Part shown: positions 18,599 to 27,571 of the stretch, one piece after another
Numbering within the stretch: the first letter of the stretch is position 1
How the letters are laid out: each line of letters opens with the position of its first letter
NCBI RefSeq assembly: GCF_900105075.1
Contig: NZ_FNSK01000001.1
Span: 2,431,001 to 2,495,000 of the forward strand
Source: Rhodobacter sp. 24-YEA-8
GTDB taxonomy: Bacteria; Pseudomonadota; Alphaproteobacteria; Rhodobacterales; Rhodobacteraceae
Length of the DNA stretch: 64,000 bases
Reading direction: 5' to 3'
Notes under the pieces: generated by a model
The model's database searches: none
Told to the model about the DNA's origin: nothing
What the model saw: the letters and a program-made list of their open reading frames with translations, nothing else
Position numbers and translations under genes: made by a program

Positions 18599-19147
18599 AT
18601 GCTGCCTGTTACCAGCTCCGATAAACACCACACCGTTAAAAGCGGGGCCGCCAGAAACCATAGCGGTAAATTCCGGGCCGGTGTTGTCGCCGCCCTTGCC
18701 GCCGCTTCGGTCGCGCTGACCTCGATGCCCGCGCTTGCCTGGGGGAAAAAGGAACAGGGTTTCGTCGCCGGTGTTGCCACAGCGATCATCGTTGACCAGC
18801 TGATCCAGAACGGTCAGCACCGCCGGGATCACCAGCCCCGCTATGTGGAACAGCCGCGCTATTATGAGCCCACGCCGGTCTACCGCGAGCCGCCCCGCAG
18901 CACCAGGAGCTACAGCTCGGTCTATTCGACCCCGGCGGGCCAGGCCTTCAACACCTATAGCCCTGGCGAGCGCAAAGCGATCCAGCGCCAGCTGCGTCGT
19001 GCCGGATATTATAATGGCGGCATCGACGGCGTGTTCGGCACCGGCACCTATAACGCCGTTTCGGCCTGGGCACGTGATACAGGCGCCTCGGGCAATCTGC
19101 GCACCACTGGCGGCGCCTTTGCCGTCTATGACGGGCTGCTGTTCTGA
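18599..19147 (+). CDS. Secreted peptidoglycan-binding domain protein
   Basis: A 182-residue protein. An N-terminal polar stretch is followed by a signal peptide (hydrophobic core AGVVAALAAASVALTSMPAL, cleavage after ALA before WGKK). The middle is Tyr/Pro/Arg rich, and the C-terminal 60 residues form a peptidoglycan-binding-1 domain (QRQLRRAGYYNGGIDGVFG). The domain binds murein in the periplasm. The ATG at 18599 is chosen because an AGGAAAGG ribosome site precedes it. It stands alone between a terminator and a strong hairpin. Confidence 0.85.
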   Translation: MLPVTSSDKHHTVKSGAARNHSGKFRAGVVAALAAASVALTSMPALAWGKKEQGFVAGVATAIIVDQLIQNGQHRRDHQPRYVEQPRYYEPTPVYREPPRSTRSYSSVYSTPAGQAFNTYSPGERKAIQRQLRRAGYYNGGIDGVFGTGTYNAVSAWARDTGASGNLRTTGGAFAVYDGLLF

Positions 19148-19247
19148 ACCCGGCCTGATCTCAGGTACCGTTACAGCGGGATTACTGCGGGTGGGCACAG
19201 GTGGCCCGCCCGCTAAAACGCGCAGTGGCGGATGAGACCCGGGCCGG

Positions 19248-19281
19248 CCTCTGGCCGGCAATTCCCCAGGCCGGCCAGAGG
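19248..19281 (+). other. Strong GC hairpin downstream of the peptidoglycan-binding gene
   Basis: A perfect 12-base inverted repeat, CCTCTGGCCGGC at 19248-19259 and its complement at 19270-19281, with a 10-base loop. There is no T run, so it is not a classical terminator; it may stabilise the upstream mRNA or be a chromosomal palindromic repeat. Confidence 0.7.
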
Positions 19282-19391
19282 ACAAGCCCCCAGAGGGCGG
19301 GCACCCGAGTACGATGACCTGAGATCCGGGGCCGGACGCCCCCTGCATCCGTCCCGATGGAGGGGGCCTTCCGATCAGACCTGCCCTTCCC

Positions 19392-20852
19392 CTAGTCCAG
19401 ATCGTAACTGAACCAGGCGTCTCATGGACGGTCCGGGCGTCGTCCAGCACTTCGGGCAGATCGCGCAGCGCGATATCGGTCGGCATGGCGGTGAAATCCC
19501 ATTGCAGCACTAGCTGGCCCGGCCCTGGCACCGCCCCCTCAAGCCTGTAGCTGAAAGCCGGATTCTCAAGCTGCACCGCCTGCGGAGGCAGCAGCATGCC
19601 GAAACGGCCCCGGAGCTCGGCCCGATGCCGGGAATTGCGCTGTGAAATCCTCGGCTGTCAGCGGAAAGCCCGTCATTACCCCCTCATCCCGGATCACCGA
19701 AGCCGGCAGGAAATAGCGTTCATGCGTCCCCACGCTGTTGTTTTCCGCGTCATCGGTGAAATCGGGCTCCCGGATCATGGCAATCTGAGGAAAAACGATC
19801 TGGTAATAGCCGAGCAGTTCGACGGAAATGTCCCCGATCCCAGGCTCGGTATAGCGGTAGCGCAGATCATCCGCGGCCGAGCCGCGATGCTCCGATGTCA
19901 CGTCGAGAAACAGGCCCGCCGGGGTGAAACGCCAGGTTTCCTGCACATCACTGGTCCAGATCGCGGCGGGTTTCACCTCCATCACCACCGGCCGCATAAT
20001 GCCCCGCCAATATGGTCGCGATCCGTCCCCAGTCACGATCGCCACTCACCCGTAACACGGTGCGTTGATCGACCCATGAAGGCGCAAGTTCCTCACCCGC
20101 GGGCGTGATGAGATCGAAAAGCTGATAGTCATGGCGCGTGCCCCAGCCCGCAACCGGCCCGGTTGCCTGCGTCACCTCGTCGGGCAGGGCCGGGGCGAAA
20201 ATCTCTTTCCCCGTCGGCCAGTTCACCACGGCCCGTGCAAGCGTGACGCGGTTGTCAAATTTCAGCGGCGCCACCGCCTCCTGGTCAGGCCCGCACTCCG
20301 AATCCGACAGATCGGGATGCGAGCGGCGCAGGAAAGACAGATCGGGACTGTCGCCGGCGCGCAGCCTGGGGAAGGTCATCATGACGAAATACTGCGGATT
20401 GAGCGGGCTGGCCTCATAGCTGGCGCTGAACAGCTCGACCGCCATTTGCGGTGTATCCCAGAGCTCGATCTCCTCGCCATCGCGCCAGAGTGAGGCGCCC
20501 GTCAGCGTAAAATCTTCAAGCGCGCTGTTATAGTCGAAGATCTGTGTACCGGCTTCGGTGGCGGCCCCGTCGGTCGCCATCTCGATCAGCTGGCGTTCCC
20601 AGATCTGGCGACTGCCGCCCTCCCAGGTGAATTGCATTTCCCTCAGCAGATAGCGCGGGCGGTCGATCTCGTCGCCTCCGATACCAGAAAGCGCTGCGAT
20701 ATCAGGAAGATAATCTACCCAACCCGGAACAGGAACCCGTTTGAGCCCCGCCTCTTCGGCAAAGCCGGGATGGTGGCCAGAAAAGCCGTTAGCATGGCAG
20801 CGCCCGGCAACAAAACGGCCTGAACAAGTGCGAAACACACAACGCGGACCAT
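19392..20852 (-). pseudogene. Decayed DUF3857/transglutaminase-like periplasmic protein
   Basis: The remains of one gene are spread over several frames. A signal peptide (MVRVVCFALVQAVLLPGA, start 20852 with a GGGAG site) is in one frame. A DUF3857 domain (RYLLREMQFTWEGG, IFDYNSALEDFTLTGAS) follows in a second frame. The typical C-terminal part (SVELLGYYQIVFPQIAMI, NNSVGTHERYFLP) is in a third, further pieces follow in a fourth frame, and the AWFSYDLD ending with TAG at 19392 is in yet another. Breaks lie near 20745, 20000, 19630 and 19430. At the break near 20000 the transglutaminase core that normally lies between the two domains is missing. The product cannot be made. Confidence 0.82.
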
Positions 20853-21036
20853 ATCATCGCTCCCTGGGGCGGCGGGGTGGTCTGCCAAAAGCTGCGGCGC
20901 GGTTCCGCGCGGGCAAGCCTGCTGCAAAGCCGCCGGTGCGACAAGGCGGCAAAACCAGAGGACCAGATGGCCGCTGCGGAAAAAAAATGCGCCGCGCCTC
21001 CAGGGATTGCCAGCCGGGCTGCGTCTGATTAGCACC

Positions 21037-21582
21037 ATGCTGATGGATACGCCCGACGAAACCCTTGCCAGCGCCGCGGCCGAAGGCGACCGCGCAGCCT
21101 TTGCGACCCTTGTTGCACGGCATTACGACCGCATTTTCGGCCTGGCCTGGCGGCTGAGCGGCAACCGCTCCGACGCCGAGGATCTGGCGCAGGATATCTG
21201 CGCCGCACTGCCGGTGAAACTCAGGAACTGGCGCTCTGAGGCGCGGTTCACCACCTGGCTTTACCGCGTTGTGGTCAATGCCGCCCATGATCAGCGCCGC
21301 CGCCAGGCGACGCGCTCAAAGGCAGCCGAGGGCTGGGGCGACTGGGAACTCGCGCGCCAGGACGAGATCGAAACCGGGCGCGAGGCCGAGATCTGGCTGC
21401 ATCAGGCCATGGCGCAGCTGTCTTCTGAACTCAGGGACACGGTGGCGCTGGTCCTGGGCGAGGAAATGACCCAGGCCCAGGCAGGAGAGGTCCTTGGCGT
21501 AACCGAGGGAACCATCAGCTGGCGGATGTCAGAGGTCAAAAAACGCCTGCGGGTGATCGCGGCAAGAGAGGTCGGAAAATGA
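21037..21582 (+). CDS. ECF-type RNA polymerase sigma factor
   Basis: A 181-residue sigma-70-family factor of the ECF group. Region 2 is seen at about residues 15-85 (HYDRIFGLAWRLSGNRSDAE, FTTWLYRVVVNAAHDQRRR), and region 4 with its helix-turn-helix at the end (LGVTEGTISWRMSEVKKRL). The stop overlaps the start of the VWA gene (ATGA, 21579-21582), so sigma factor and partner are made together. It probably controls its own operon; the signal is unknown. Confidence 0.9.
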   Translation: MLMDTPDETLASAAAEGDRAAFATLVARHYDRIFGLAWRLSGNRSDAEDLAQDICAALPVKLRNWRSEARFTTWLYRVVVNAAHDQRRRQATRSKAAEGWGDWELARQDEIETGREAEIWLHQAMAQLSSELRDTVALVLGEEMTQAQAGEVLGVTEGTISWRMSEVKKRLRVIAAREVGK

Positions 21583-23708
21583 CCGATGAGCTGAATGATC
21601 TGCGTGCCGCGCTGAAACGCGCGCCGGCTTCGGACCCCGAGGCCCGCACCCGTGCTCTGACCCTGGCGATGGAAAATTTCGACCGGCTCCAGGGATCGGG
21701 GGAAGCGTCGCGTCACAAGGAAGACCGCCCGGGGGCAGATGCGCCCCGGCAGGCGGGCTTCTTTGGTGGAGTGCGACAGATGATGAAATTTCTCACCGCA
21801 AAGCCGGCCTTGCTGGCAACGACTTCGGCGGCGGCCCTGGTGGTCGGCGTGGCGATTTTCCTGCCTTTGGGCAATATTCCCGGGATCGGCGGCGGCACGA
21901 CGGGCGTCACCGGAGCTGTAAGCCCGGGCAGCAATATCCCCGCCCAGAAGGCGCCTGCCCCCGAACCGGCGCTTACCGCATCCTCCCTGGACGTAACAGC
22001 CGGGGAGGCGCCGGTCGTCACGGAACCAGCCGCCGCACCGCAGGCCGCAGCCAAAATTGCCGCAGATGAGGTGGCTGCTCTGGGGGGCTCCCCAAAACCA
22101 GCGCCCCAGCCAGAAAATCCGCAACCGGGGGCCGCAGCACGGACTACAGCAGAAGCCGTTCCTGTCGACCAGGCTGAATATGCGGCTGCCGCCTCCTCTG
22201 CAGTCGAGATGCTGGCGGAGGCGCCCTCGCAGCCGATGAATGACGCACGCCTGCGCATGTCGAACAGCATCATGCCCGCAGGAGACATGGCCTATCTGCC
22301 CGCCCCTGCCCCTTCGACCGAGATCTATGCCAATGCAGTGGCCAATCCGGTCAAAGTCACCGTGGACGAACCGGTCTCGACCTTTTCGACCGATATCGAC
22401 ACGGCGTCCTGGTCGGTGATCCGCTCGACCCTGAACGCAGGCATCCTGCCCGCGCCGGAACAGGTGCGGGTCGAGGAAATGGTGAACTATTTCCCCTATG
22501 CTTACGCCGCACCCGAGGGGGATGAGGCTTTCGCCACCACGGTCGCGGTCATGCCGACGCCCTGGAACCCGGAGACGCGGCTGGTGACCATCGGCCTCCA
22601 GGGCGCGCTGCCCGAGATCGCCGCCCGGCCACCGCTGAACCTTGTATTCCTGGTCGATACTTCGGGATCGATGCAGGACATGAACAAGCTGCCGCTGCTG
22701 AAACAGTCGCTCGCGCTGATGCTGCCTGAATTGCGGCCCAAGGATCAGGTTGCCATCGTCGCCTATGCCGGATCCGCCGGCACCGTGCTGGAGCCGACCC
22801 CGGCCGGCGAGCGCGACAAGATCCTGAACGCGCTCGACAGTCTGTCGGCGGACGGCTCGACCGCCGGGGCAGAAGGGCTGGAGCTGGCCTATCAGCTGGC
22901 CGCGAAGATGGCGGGCGAAGGTGAGGTCAGCCGTATCCTGCTGGCGACCGATGGCGATTTCAATGTCGGTGTGTCGGACCCCGGGGGGCTTGAGGCCTAT
23001 GTCGCGAAGAAGCGCGCGGGCGGCACCTATCTGTCGGTGCTGGGCTTTGGACGCGGCAATCTGGATGACGCGGTGATGCAGGCGCTGGCGCAGAACGGCA
23101 ACGGCACGGCGTCTTATATCGACAGCCTGTCAGAAGCGCGAAAAGTGCTGGTTGACCAGCTGACAGGGGCACTTTTCCCCATTGCAGATGATGTAAAAGT
23201 GCAAGTCGAGTGGAACCCAGCCCAAGTCGCGGAATACCGGCTGATCGGCTACGAGACCCGGGCGCTGGCGCGGGAAGACTTTAACAATGACAAGGTGGAT
23301 GCCGGTGAGATCGGCGCGGGCCTGCAGGTCACGGCGATCTATGAGGTGACGGCACCGGGTTCGGCGGGCCTGAAAAACGACCCGCTGCGCTATGGCTCCT
23401 CCGGAGCGGTGAGCGGCGGCGGCAGTGATGAGATGGGCTTTCTGCGGCTGCGCTGGAAAGAGCCGGGGGAAAGCATCTCGCAGCTGAAGGAAACCCCGAT
23501 CACCGGGCTGGAACCAGCCTCTGACGAGACCCGTTTTGCGGCCGCGATTGCCGGCTTTGGCCAGCTTTTGCAGGGTTCTGCCTATACCGGCGACTGGGGC
23601 TATGACGATGCGATCAAACTTGCGCTGGCAGCGCGGGGTGCGGATGAATTCGGCTACCGGATCGAAGCGGTGACCCTGATGCGGCTGGCGCAGAGCCTCG
23701 CGAAATAG
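21579..23708 (+). CDS. VWA-domain protein (YfbK type) with anti-sigma-like N-terminus
   Basis: A 709-residue protein. The first 65 residues are polar and helical, followed by one membrane helix (about residues 77-97, ATTSAAALVVGVAIFL) and a 100-residue Pro/Ala linker. The YfbK-like part follows: a VWF-N domain (VEEMVNYFPYAYAAP), a VWA domain with the MIDAS motif DTSGSMQD, and a C-terminal DUF3520-like domain. The VWA domain binds metal and protein partners in the periplasm. Coupling by ATGA to an ECF sigma factor suggests that the cytoplasmic N-terminus acts as its membrane-bound regulator; this is inference. Confidence 0.87.
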   Translation: MTDELNDLRAALKRAPASDPEARTRALTLAMENFDRLQGSGEASRHKEDRPGADAPRQAGFFGGVRQMMKFLTAKPALLATTSAAALVVGVAIFLPLGNIPGIGGGTTGVTGAVSPGSNIPAQKAPAPEPALTASSLDVTAGEAPVVTEPAAAPQAAAKIAADEVAALGGSPKPAPQPENPQPGAAARTTAEAVPVDQAEYAAAASSAVEMLAEAPSQPMNDARLRMSNSIMPAGDMAYLPAPAPSTEIYANAVANPVKVTVDEPVSTFSTDIDTASWSVIRSTLNAGILPAPEQVRVEEMVNYFPYAYAAPEGDEAFATTVAVMPTPWNPETRLVTIGLQGALPEIAARPPLNLVFLVDTSGSMQDMNKLPLLKQSLALMLPELRPKDQVAIVAYAGSAGTVLEPTPAGERDKILNALDSLSADGSTAGAEGLELAYQLAAKMAGEGEVSRILLATDGDFNVGVSDPGGLEAYVAKKRAGGTYLSVLGFGRGNLDDAVMQALAQNGNGTASYIDSLSEARKVLVDQLTGALFPIADDVKVQVEWNPAQVAEYRLIGYETRALAREDFNNDKVDAGEIGAGLQVTAIYEVTAPGSAGLKNDPLRYGSSGAVSGGGSDEMGFLRLRWKEPGESISQLKETPITGLEPASDETRFAAAIAGFGQLLQGSAYTGDWGYDDAIKLALAARGADEFGYRIEAVTLMRLAQSLAK

Positions 23709-23780
23709 GGGTCGCCTCGCGAAACTGACGAGGGTCGTCAGGCAAAACCGGGCGCGGGGCTTCCTCCCGCGCCCTTGATG

Positions 23781-25298
23781 TCAGGCGTAGAGCGAGGCCC
23801 AGCGGCTGATCAGCTGTCCCTGGAGCTTGCGCGAGCGGCTGATCCAGGCTTCGGATCCGGGCGGGTTCTCGCGCGCGGCGACCGGCACCGCATCGCGTCG
23901 CGCAGGGTCTCCGGTAAAGATCGCAAAGATCATCTCGCGTCCGCCGGGGGGGGTAATATAGCCCGCCAGAGCCGAGACAAAATTCAGCGTGCCGGATTTC
24001 GCCATGACCTTGACCGGATGGCCTTTGATCACCTTGCCCTGCGCGTCTTTCATGCCGACATCGCGGAGGATGGGCTTCAGGCCGCGCCCGTCACGGGCTG
24101 CGCGGAGCAGGATCTGCGCCATATCCTGCGCCGAGATCCGCGAAGCGCCACCGAGGCCCGAATGGTCGGCAAAGCTCGCACCGACGGCAAAGCTCTGCCG
24201 CACCCAGGCCGTCATGGCCTGGCCCGAGGCGGCGATACTCCCGGCGCCCGAAGCGCTCAGCCCCGAACATTCGGCGGTGATATTCGTGGACCAGCGCAGC
24301 ATACCGCGCAGCACTTCGGGAAGCGCCTCGCTCTCGACCCGCGCAAGCTCGTCGCTGCGCGGAAGGGCCTGAACCGCCTGACCTTCCGGCAGGGTCACGC
24401 CCTGGGCTTTCGCAAGGGTGCGGAAGACCTCGGCGGTGTAAAGCCCGGTCAGCCGCACCGGCAACCAGCGCGAGCCCCCCTTGCCAAGCGCGCCAGAGGC
24501 AACCGTCCAGTCCTCGCGAGAAGCGCCGCCTTTATAGGTATAAAGCGGCGTCTCGCGACTGGCGACCTTCATCCCGACCATCGAAACCTGGGGGATAAAC
24601 CGCTCGCCCCGGGCATCCATCGCGACCGACCAGTCTGCGCCGGCCTTTTTCCATTCAAAATGCACGCGGTTGAAATTCAGGTTCAGCCCGGACAGCGCCG
24701 GGTTATAGCCAACCTGGTCCGGCTGATCAGCGGCGATATGCGCGGCATAGGGCAGCGCGCCCTCCCAATACAGCAGCCGCCCCGAGACGCCCTTAACGCC
24801 GCGCTTGGCCAGCCGTGCCGCCAGATCGCCCAGCTGATCGGTCTGCAGCGTGGCATCGCCGCCGCCCGCCAGCACCAGATCGCCCTGGATCACGCCGCCC
24901 TGGATCGGGCCCGTGGCCAGAAGACGCGTGACAAAACGCCGACCTGACCCGAGCTTTTCCAGCGCATAAAGCGCGGTGACTGCCTTGGTCACCGAGGCCG
25001 GCGGCAGAGCGGTCCCCGCTTCGCGCCCTTCCAGCACCGCACCGGTCTTCGCATCCATCAGCACGAAACCGACCGTTCCCGTAAGTTTTGCCGCCTGGAC
25101 AAGCGCCTCGGCATCGGTGGTCACAGCGGATTTCTGCCCCGGCGCCGCTTTGCCGGCACCCCGGTCATCGCCCCTGAGTTTCGGACGCGGCGAAGAAGTC
25201 ATCACCTCGCCGCAAGCCGGCAGCGCCGCGCTGGCGAGCATCGCCGCAAGCAATCCACGTCTTGAAATCACTGACCGATTCCCCCGGTTACGCCGCAT
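23781..25298 (-). CDS. dacB: D-alanyl-D-alanine carboxypeptidase/endopeptidase (PBP4, S13)
   Basis: A 505-residue penicillin-binding protein of class C. The active-site triad motifs are present: SVTK (nucleophile serine in PPASVTKAV), STN in the middle and KSG (VMAKSGTL) near the end. The N-terminus has a twin-arginine-like SRRGLLAAML start and a lipobox-like LPAC, so it may be an exported lipoprotein. It trims or opens peptidoglycan peptides in the periplasm. Length and motif spacing are normal. Confidence 0.92.
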   Translation of the reverse strand: MRRNRGNRSVISRRGLLAAMLASAALPACGEVMTSSPRPKLRGDDRGAGKAAPGQKSAVTTDAEALVQAAKLTGTVGFVLMDAKTGAVLEGREAGTALPPASVTKAVTALYALEKLGSGRRFVTRLLATGPIQGGVIQGDLVLAGGGDATLQTDQLGDLAARLAKRGVKGVSGRLLYWEGALPYAAHIAADQPDQVGYNPALSGLNLNFNRVHFEWKKAGADWSVAMDARGERFIPQVSMVGMKVASRETPLYTYKGGASREDWTVASGALGKGGSRWLPVRLTGLYTAEVFRTLAKAQGVTLPEGQAVQALPRSDELARVESEALPEVLRGMLRWSTNITAECSGLSASGAGSIAASGQAMTAWVRQSFAVGASFADHSGLGGASRISAQDMAQILLRAARDGRGLKPILRDVGMKDAQGKVIKGHPVKVMAKSGTLNFVSALAGYITPPGGREMIFAIFTGDPARRDAVPVAARENPPGSEAWISRSRKLQGQLISRWASLYA

Positions 25299-25399
25299 GT
25301 GTTTACCTTATCCGGCGCGGATCGCACAGCCGCCGGAACGGGATCACCTGATAACAGCATTGTGAACATTTGCCGAAAACACGGCTGCCGGGCGAGGGA

Positions 25400-26905
25400 T
25401 CATTCGCCGCGCGGGAACCGTTTGGAATCCTCCAGCACATTGAGATCCATGTGGTTTCGCATGTAGCGTTCAGACGCGGCGCGGAGCGGCTGGTGATCCC
25501 AGGGGAACCAGGCCCCGTTTCTCAGCGCCTCATAGACCACCCAGCGCCGGGCCTGGCTTTCGCGCACCTCGGCGTCATAAGCCGCCAGATCCCAGCGCTG
25601 ATCGGCCTCGGCCCGGAACCAGGCCAGCACCTCCGCCGCGCGAGGGTCGTCGGCCAGATTCTGGCGCTCCAGCGGGTCATGGGCGAGGTCATAAAGCTGA
25701 TCGGGATCCGCGGCGCAGCGGATATATTTCCAGGCCCCCTCACGCAGGCAGACCAGTGGCGAGATCGAGCCCTCGGCCGCATATTCCATCGCGACCGGGC
25801 CGCGCGCCGCCCCGGCGGCGACCGGCAAAAGATCAACTCCTGCAGTCCAGGGCATCACCTCTGACATGTCGATCCCCGCCAGCGCGCAAAGCGTCGGCGT
25901 CACGTCGATGGTCGAGACCGGCGTTTCCACGAGGCCAGGCGCAAGGCCAGGCGCCGCGATCATCAGCGGAACCCGCGCCGAGCCCTCGAAGAAGTTCATT
26001 TTGAACCAAAGGCCCCGGTCGCCCAGCATATCGCCGTGATCCGAGACGAAAAACACTACCGCCTCCTGGCGCGTGGCCTCAAGCACATCGAGGATCTCGC
26101 CAATCTTGTCGTCGATATAGGAGATATTGGCGAAATAGCCCTGCCGGGCGCGGCGGATATGGTCAGGCGTGATGTCAAAGGCCTGGAAATCGCAGGCTTC
26201 CATCAAACGCTGCGAATGAGGATCCATCCGGTCGAAAGGGATGGTCCCGGGCGGCTCGCATTCCGGGGCGCCTTCATAAAGATCCCAGTATTTGCGGCGC
26301 GCGACATAGGGGTCATGCGGATGGGTGAAAGAGACGGTCAGCGCCCAGGGCCGCGCATCCCCCCCGCGCGAAAGATCATAGAGCTTCTGGACCGCCTGGA
26401 AGGCGACATCGTCATCATATTCCAGCTGATTGGTGATCTCGGCCACACCCGCGCCGGTGACCGAGCCAAGATTGTGATACCACCAGTCGATCCGCTCGCC
26501 GGGTTTGCGATAGTCGGGCGTCCAGCCGAAATCAGCGGGGTAGATATCGGTGGTGAGGCGTTCTTCGAACCCGTGCAGCTGATCGGGGCCAACGAAATGC
26601 ATCTTGCCCGAGAGCGCGGTCTGATAGCCGGCGCGGCGCAAATGATGGGCATAGGTTGGGATATCCGAGGTGAATTCGGCGGCATTGTCATAGACGCGGG
26701 TACGGCGCGGCAGCTGGCCTGACATGAACGAAGCCCGCCCCGGCGCACAAAGCGGGCTGCCGGTATAGCTGTTTGCGAATCTCACCGACCGGGCCGCCAG
26801 CTTCCTGAGATTGGGCGCATGGAGGAAGGCGGCCGGGCCGTCGGGAAACAGCGTTCCGTTCAGCTGATCGACCATCAGGATCAGAATATTCGGACGCGCA
26901 TTCAT
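25400..26905 (-). CDS. betC: Choline-sulfatase-like type I sulfatase
   Basis: A 501-residue sulfatase. The formylglycine signature is SPLCAPGRASFMSG, in which the cysteine becomes the catalytic formylglycine; metal ligands are seen in LMVDQLN and VSDHGDMLGD. KMHFVGPDQLHGFE and the C-terminal block match choline sulfatases (BetC), which release choline from choline-O-sulfate. There are two in-frame ATGs; the one at 26905 is chosen because an AGGGGA site is six bases upstream of it but directly abuts the other. It is divergent from an ABC transporter; no betA or betB is nearby. Confidence 0.85.
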   Translation of the reverse strand: MNARPNILILMVDQLNGTLFPDGPAAFLHAPNLRKLAARSVRFANSYTGSPLCAPGRASFMSGQLPRRTRVYDNAAEFTSDIPTYAHHLRRAGYQTALSGKMHFVGPDQLHGFEERLTTDIYPADFGWTPDYRKPGERIDWWYHNLGSVTGAGVAEITNQLEYDDDVAFQAVQKLYDLSRGGDARPWALTVSFTHPHDPYVARRKYWDLYEGAPECEPPGTIPFDRMDPHSQRLMEACDFQAFDITPDHIRRARQGYFANISYIDDKIGEILDVLEATRQEAVVFFVSDHGDMLGDRGLWFKMNFFEGSARVPLMIAAPGLAPGLVETPVSTIDVTPTLCALAGIDMSEVMPWTAGVDLLPVAAGAARGPVAMEYAAEGSISPLVCLREGAWKYIRCAADPDQLYDLAHDPLERQNLADDPRAAEVLAWFRAEADQRWDLAAYDAEVRESQARRWVVYEALRNGAWFPWDHQPLRAASERYMRNHMDLNVLEDSKRFPRGE

Positions 26906-26911
26906 CTTCAT

Positions 26912-26917
26912 TCCCCT
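26912..26917 (-). promoter_or_regulatory. Ribosome binding site deciding the betC start
   Basis: AGGGGA on the minus strand. It touches the first in-frame ATG (26911) but is six bases from the second (26905), so initiation should be at 26905. Confidence 0.6.
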
Positions 26918-27571
26918 GCAGACGGTATTGATTTCGCAATTTGGTGGCGCGTGTTCCGGCGCGGCGCAAGATCATTTCCGGCTCGCCCCGGGTGCGAGGG
27001 CGTTCTCAGACAAAGACCTGCCGCTTTCAGGCTACTTTTCGGAAGGATCGTGGATTTACTCGGGCTTACGCGCTCCCTTCTGAAAGGCAGCCATGTCGCA
27101 TTCCTGGCAAGACAGCATCACCGAGGCAAAACGGGCCATATCGCCCGCAAGGGTGCCATGCCGGCAGCAGCCGGATCGGTCCGGCGCTTACGGTGCTGAC
27201 GAAAACCGCGCCAGGAAGGTCTTTTCTGCCAATGGGTTGCATTCCTGGAAGGCGCGCGTTTATGTTTGCCGCGATATGGTTGAAGACAGACGGGCCTGGC
27301 CCGGGGGCAGCTTTGCCCCGCCTCATCTTTCACACCATCGCGGTTGTGCCGGAACCGGTGTGGCCAGCATGGACAACCAGAGACTGATATATTCCGGGGC
27401 ATCTGCCTCTGTCTGGTCTCGACGGACAACCGCAGGGTTTGTCCGCAACGAAAACATTTGCCCGATGCCCCGCTTCGCGCTTTTATTGACTCAATAATCA
27501 AAAACAGAATCCGGTGATGCCAAAAGGCGGACCGGAGAAAAACCGACAGAAAACCGACAGGGAGAAAATGA
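26918..27571. other. Divergent intergenic region without recognisable genes
   Basis: About 650 bases between the sulfatase and the ABC transporter. Open frames exist on both strands but none has a plausible protein sequence or ribosome site. It must hold the promoters of both transcription units. An AGGGAG site directly precedes the transporter gene. I see no clear operator dyad. Confidence 0.5.
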
